Shown here in pieces: positions 60,367 to 64,000 of a stretch of 64,000 nucleotides of DNA (positions within the stretch are counted from its first letter, which is position 1; every line of letters starts with the position of its first letter). This DNA is from an uncultured Flavobacteriales bacterium. GTDB taxonomy: Bacteria > Bacteroidota > Bacteroidia > Flavobacteriales_D > Parvicellaceae. Under the pieces are notes generated by a model, which was given only the letters and a program-made list of their open reading frames with translations, was not told where the DNA came from and did not search any database. The position numbers and the translations under genes were made by a program. The stretch spans positions 1 to 64,000 of the forward strand of contig CALJHN010000013.1 of NCBI GenBank assembly GCA_938075455.1, given 5' to 3'.

Positions 60367-60980
60367 TCTTTTAATTTAGAAACATACTTTTTTTTAGAGG
60401 TCCCGTCGTTAAATAAGTAAATTATAATTTGATTATTTACTTCATCACTATTTACTTCTTGACCTAATAAATTTAAAGTCTTATATAAAACTTTTTCTTG
60501 GTCATTTAAGGTTGGAATCCCTGTTGATTGATTCATTTGAACATAAGAAAAACCTCCATTAGAATTATTATTATTTGAAGGAATAAAGGAAACCCCAAAT
60601 ATAGTTACACATGTCTGATTATCTAAAATAGTCATATTCAACATCATTGTAAGTGTATCCATTATTGTATTTGACATATAAGTGTCTTGTGATAATGTAC
60701 TGCTCCATAAGCAATTAATACACGTAGAAGAAGTGTCAAAAGAGTTATTAAACAAATCCTGAAAATTATTATAGTGATAGGCTCTCCAACGGTGCTGAAC
60801 ATTGTTGGATGAAATTACACCCGCTGTAACAAGACTATCTACATTAGATCCTACTTGAAAAGAATAATTGTTTCCTGGTGTTCCGGTAGCTGAAAGATTT
60901 ATTAAACCACAGTCTCCAAATTGCGCATGAGATGTTAGAGTAGCTATAATAATGGTTATTAAAAAAGTAATTTTTTTCAT
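60363..60980 (-). CDS. Secreted protein with a short C-terminal sorting-like tail, paralogue 2
   Basis: 205 residues with a signal peptide (about 1-19, TSHAQ). A central WRAY...SFDTSSTC region and the C-terminal tail YKTLNLLGQEVNSDEVNNQI then IIYLFNDGTSKKKYV match the layout of the protein at 49893. Cys residues (CGL, CINCLW, CVTIF) suggest disulfides after export. The upstream spacer (60981-61180, shared with katG) holds a run of nine G. Function unknown. Confidence 0.72.
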   Translation of the reverse strand: MKKITFLITIIIATLTSHAQFGDCGLINLSATGTPGNNYSFQVGSNVDSLVTAGVISSNNVQHRWRAYHYNNFQDLFNNSFDTSSTCINCLWSSTLSQDTYMSNTIMDTLTMMLNMTILDNQTCVTIFGVSFIPSNNNNSNGGFSYVQMNQSTGIPTLNDQEKVLYKTLNLLGQEVNSDEVNNQIIIYLFNDGTSKKKYVSKLKD

Positions 60981-61036
60981 TTTATTTTATTTTATTTTAA
61001 GGTTACAGCATAGATTACGTGTATAAATTACTATTT

Positions 61037-61045
61037 GGGGGGGGG
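61037..61045 (+). repeat. Nine-base G tract in the 60980/katG spacer
   Basis: A run of nine G in DNA of about 30% G+C, 136 nt upstream of katG and 57 nt upstream of the divergent secreted-protein gene. Slippage here could change spacing between promoter elements of either gene. Confidence 0.8.
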
Positions 61046-61180
61046 TGAAGGATTAATAAACGTAAAATTTCCACATATATAATTGATTTTTAATTATTTA
61101 AAAAAAATAAAAAATTGATTCAAAAAATTAATTTTATCAATTTTTGGAGTTATATTTAAGTAATAAGTAAAAATTTAACG

Positions 61181-63463
61181 ATGAAAAAATTTCTATATTT
61201 TATACTAATAACTATTTTGATTTCGAGCTGTTCATCAAGTGAAATCACGAATGATAAAATGGCAAGTACCCAAAGCAAAGGAAAATGTCCTTTACATTTT
61301 GGAAATAATCAAACAAGTGGATTAACTACTACTAACCAAGGAAATACCAATCGTGATTGGTGGCCTAACCAATTAGATCTTTCAATTTTAAGACAAAACT
61401 CTTCTTTATCCAATCCAATGGGAGAAGATTTTAATTACTTAAAAGAATTTGAAAGTTTAGATTATTTTGGACTTAAAAAAGATATTGAAACTGTGATGAC
61501 CGATTCTAAAGATTGGTGGCCTGCGGATTATGGAAATTACGGAGGTCTTTTTATAAGAATGGCTTGGCATAGTGCAGGAACTTACAGAACTGGAGATGGT
61601 AGAGGTGGTACAAGAGCTGGACAGCAGAGATTTGCCCCTCAAAATAGCTGGCCAGACAATGCAAATCTAGATAAGGCAAGAAGGTTGTTGTGGCCTATTA
61701 AACAAAAATATGGTCAAAAAATTTCTTGGGCAGATTTAATGATTTTAGCAGGAAATGTAGCTCTTGAATCTATGGGGTTTAAAACTGTAGGATTTGCTGG
61801 TGGAAGAACAGATGTATGGGAGCCTCAAAGTAATGTTTACTGGGGGATTGAGAAAAAGTTTTTGGATGACGAAAGATACAACGAAGACAGGGAATTAGAA
61901 CAACCTTTGGCAGCTGTTCAAATGGGTTTAATTTATGTAAATCCGGAGGGTCCAAATGGAGAACCTGATCCGATAAAAGCTGCTTCAGATATAAGAGAAA
62001 CTTTTGGCAGAATGGGAATGAACGATGAAGAGACTGTAGCCTTAATTGCAGGAGGTCACACTTTAGGTAAAACCCATGGTGCAGCAAGCGGGGACAATTT
62101 AGGTGCTTCACCGGAAGGAGCAGCTATTGAAGAGCAAGGAATGGGTTGGAAAAGTGATTATAATACAGGCAAAGGCAAGGACGCAATTACATCTGGATTG
62201 GAAGTCATATGGACTGAAGATCCAACCAATTGGAACCATGGATATTTTGAAAGCCTATTTGAAAATGAATGGGAATTGACTAAAAGTCCTGGTGGAGCAA
62301 ATCAATGGGTGGCTAAAAATCCTCACAAGATGTTTCCAGATGCTTTTGACGATGAAGTAATTCATAAGCCAACCATGCTCACAACAGATTTGTCACTAAT
62401 AGAGGATTCTGCTTACAGAGTTGTTTCTCAAAAATTTTACGACGATCCAGCAGCATTTGAATTGGCATTTGCAAAAGCGTGGTTTAAACTAACCCATAGG
62501 GATATGGGACCAAAATCTAGCTATGTTGGACCAGAAATTCCTGAAGAAGATTATTCTTGGCAAGATCCTATTCCAACCGTTAATCATGAATTAGTTAATG
62601 CAAAAAATATTGATTTAATCAAAACAGAAATTAAAAATTCTGAGTTAACAAATGAAGATATGATTACTACAGCTTGGGCTTCGGCATCTACATACAGAAT
62701 TTCTGATAGAAGAGGTGGAGCCAATGGTGCAAGAATAAGACTAGAACCTCAAATAAATTGGGAATCTAATAATCCCAAAGAACTTAAAAGAGTAATCAAA
62801 ATTTATGAATCGATTCAAGAAAAATTTAACAAAAAATCTCAGAATCAGAAAATATCTTTAGCTGATTTAATTGTTTTAGGTGGATGTGTTGGTATAGAAG
62901 AAGCCGCATCTTTAGGGGGAAGAACTATTAATATGCCCTTTTTTCCTGGTAGAATGGATGCATTAGAAGAAAATACAGATATAGAAGGAATGTCTGTTTT
63001 AGAACCAATTGCAGATGGATTTAGAAATTACAAAAAAGCTGACTATACTCTAAGTTCAGAAGAATTACTAATTGACAAGGCTCAACAACTAACCTTAACT
63101 GCACCTGAAATGACTGCTTTAATTGGGGGGATTAGAGTACTAAATTCAAATTATAATCAATCTAGTATTGGAGTATTAACAGAAACTCCAGGTGTTCTAA
63201 ACAACGATTATTTCAGAAACCTTTGCAGCATGGATTATGAGTGGAAACCAAAATCAGAAGAATCTACTATTTTCAATGGATTTAAAAGAGGAACAGAAGA
63301 ATTAAAATGGACTGCTAGCAGAGCAGATTTAATTTTTGGATCTAATTCAGAACTAAGAGCAATTTGTGAAGTTTATGCGAGTGATGATGGTGGAGAAAAA
63401 TTTATTACAGATTTTATAAAGGCTTGGACAAAAGTGATGAACTTAGATAGATATTCCATCTAA
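61181..63463 (+). CDS. katG: Catalase-peroxidase with lipoprotein signal
   Basis: 760 residues. An SPII-type N-terminus (lipobox LISSC, Cys17) precedes a full KatG: distal Arg126-Trp129-His130 ([11 protein letters not shown]), proximal His293 ([10 protein letters not shown]), and the Trp129-Tyr252-Met278 set that forms the catalase adduct ([15 protein letters not shown]). The C-terminal duplicated domain is complete. It degrades H2O2, here probably on the periplasmic face of a membrane. Preceded by a one-mismatch -7 box (TATATTTA, 61151-61158) 22 nt before the ATG. Confidence 0.95.
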   Translation: MKKFLYFILITILISSCSSSEITNDKMASTQSKGKCPLHFGNNQTSGLTTTNQGNTNRDWWPNQLDLSILRQNSSLSNPMGEDFNYLKEFESLDYFGLKKDIETVMTDSKDWWPADYGNYGGLFIRMAWHSAGTYRTGDGRGGTRAGQQRFAPQNSWPDNANLDKARRLLWPIKQKYGQKISWADLMILAGNVALESMGFKTVGFAGGRTDVWEPQSNVYWGIEKKFLDDERYNEDRELEQPLAAVQMGLIYVNPEGPNGEPDPIKAASDIRETFGRMGMNDEETVALIAGGHTLGKTHGAASGDNLGASPEGAAIEEQGMGWKSDYNTGKGKDAITSGLEVIWTEDPTNWNHGYFESLFENEWELTKSPGGANQWVAKNPHKMFPDAFDDEVIHKPTMLTTDLSLIEDSAYRVVSQKFYDDPAAFELAFAKAWFKLTHRDMGPKSSYVGPEIPEEDYSWQDPIPTVNHELVNAKNIDLIKTEIKNSELTNEDMITTAWASASTYRISDRRGGANGARIRLEPQINWESNNPKELKRVIKIYESIQEKFNKKSQNQKISLADLIVLGGCVGIEEAASLGGRTINMPFFPGRMDALEENTDIEGMSVLEPIADGFRNYKKADYTLSSEELLIDKAQQLTLTAPEMTALIGGIRVLNSNYNQSSIGVLTETPGVLNNDYFRNLCSMDYEWKPKSEESTIFNGFKRGTEELKWTASRADLIFGSNSELRAICEVYASDDGGEKFITDFIKAWTKVMNLDRYSI

Positions 63464-63529
63464 ATTTTAACTAATAAAACATTGTTCAATACTTATTAAA
63501 AATATATTATTTTAAATGGGGAGATAAAT

Positions 63530-63537
63530 TAATTTTG
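63530..63537 (+). promoter_or_regulatory. -7 box (TAATTTTG) of the DUF5916 gene
   Basis: TAATTTTG ends 4 nt before the ATG at 63542, the leaderless spacing seen at several other genes. No standard -33 TTTG; no terminator seen between katG and here. Confidence 0.45.
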
Positions 63538-63541
63538 ACCC

Positions 63542-64000
63542 ATGCGCAAGGCTATATTTTTACTGTTTCTGTTATTGTTTATTAGCGGATATAGTCAAAA
63601 AGAAATTAATTCTTCTAAAAGAACTGGTCAAATATCTTTGGATGGCTACCTTGAAGAAGCCGATTGGGTAAATGCCAATTGGACTTCTGGTTTTACTCAA
63701 ATGAAACCATTTCCAGGTGAAAAAGCCTCTAAAAAAACAGAGGTTGCTATGCTGTTTGACCAAGAAGCTATTTATTTTGGGGTAAAATGTTACGACCATC
63801 CAGATTCTGTCTCTAGAGTACTATCATTAAGAGACGACTTCAATCCGAACTTAGACTTTTTTGGAATATTTTTAGATACTTATAACGACAAACAAAATGG
63901 GTTTTTCTTTGGTTTAAGTAGTAGAGGTGTTCAAGTAGATGCAAAAATTTTCAGCGAAGATTTTAATGATTTACTGAATCTAGTATGGAGAAGTAAAACT
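63542..64000 (+). CDS. DUF5916/CBM9-like secreted protein, N-terminal part
   Basis: 153 residues are visible before the window ends, the frame still open. A signal peptide (about 1-18, GYSQ) is followed by a carbohydrate-binding family 9-like domain: ISLDGYLEEADWVNA, TEVAMLFDQEAIYFGVKCYD, RDDFNPNLDFFGIFLDTYND and FGLSSRGVQVD. In Bacteroidota this N-terminus belongs to DUF5916 proteins with an outer-membrane barrel C-terminus. The binding partner is unknown. Start chosen at the ATG right after the -7 box. Confidence 0.83.
   Translation, partial: MRKAIFLLFLLLFISGYSQKEINSSKRTGQISLDGYLEEADWVNANWTSGFTQMKPFPGEKASKKTEVAMLFDQEAIYFGVKCYDHPDSVSRVLSLRDDFNPNLDFFGIFLDTYNDKQNGFFFGLSSRGVQVDAKIFSEDFNDLLNLVWRSKT

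Overview
The window looks like a piece of chromosome from an AT-rich (roughly 30% G+C by eye) marine-type member of the Bacteroidota, most likely Flavobacteriia/Flavobacteriales. The reasons are the promoter -7 boxes of the form TAnnTTTG, the absence of clear Shine-Dalgarno sequences, several TTG/GTG starts, TonB-dependent receptors (one paired with a DUF4249 lipoprotein), type IX secretion (T9SS) sorting tails, menaquinone genes and many short SPII lipoproteins. No tRNA, rRNA, CRISPR array, insertion sequence or phage was seen, so most of the window reads as core chromosome with small decayed patches.

Layout. 1-483: 3' end of hemB. 486-5331 (minus): two glycosyltransferases, gcvT, comB-like and yaaA. 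5623-12508 (plus): membrane-bound NDP-sugar dehydratase, menC, menE, a DUF6702 protein and an M1 peptidase. 12566-16090 (minus): TonB receptor behind a TPP riboswitch with its own promoter, then a NadR-like kinase and PnuC transporter as a separate unit. 16211-21405 (plus): a tightly packed pterin/photolyase operon (PTPS, folE, SRPBCC, SDR, photolyase) followed by two tandem paralogous membrane proteins. 21415-27470 (minus): M14 peptidase, trxB, DUF4249 lipoprotein and TonB receptor. 27625-33249 (minus): a TetR-controlled export operon (LolA-like protein, two FtsX/LolE-type permeases, LolD-type ATPase, outer-membrane barrel) with a clear operator on the promoter. 33302-37257 (minus): SUI1-like factor, DUF389 protein, small membrane protein, M61 peptidase. 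37323-39676 (plus): ATP-grasp ligase and lpdA. 39679-42559 (minus): TPR lipoprotein, def, dnaX. 42707-43789 (plus): rpsF-rpsR-rplI with a terminator. 43849-50477: an Omp85-type barrel, lipoproteins, a decayed TonB receptor, a membrane protein, DinB, cupin, PhzF. 50478-51180: a graveyard of T9SS-tail remnants with one tiny ORF. 51181-57285 (plus): sigma factor, a transenvelope anti-sigma-like/barrel protein, a second barrel and a 1033-residue T9SS cargo protein. 57282-63463: OsmC, tocopherol-cyclase-like protein, acyltransferase, secreted proteins and a lipoprotein catalase-peroxidase. 63542-64000: 5' end of a DUF5916/CBM9-like protein.

How it fits together. Three units deserve most attention. 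(1) The pterin/photolyase operon joins two tetrahydropterin-pathway enzymes to a photolyase and to an SDR whose catalytic Tyr is replaced by Ile. It has a good promoter with a palindrome between the -33 and -7 boxes, and it runs towards an unrecognised tandem membrane-protein pair. (2) The TetR operon looks like a self-contained envelope lipid/lipoprotein export line. (3) The sigma factor is followed by a protein that appears to span the whole envelope, from a duplicated cytoplasmic motif through one inner-membrane helix and a long linker to an outer-membrane barrel. Across the window, the TAnnTTTG boxes fall into two spacing classes: 16-23 nt from the start codon, or only 3-7 nt, which implies leaderless mRNAs for several housekeeping genes.
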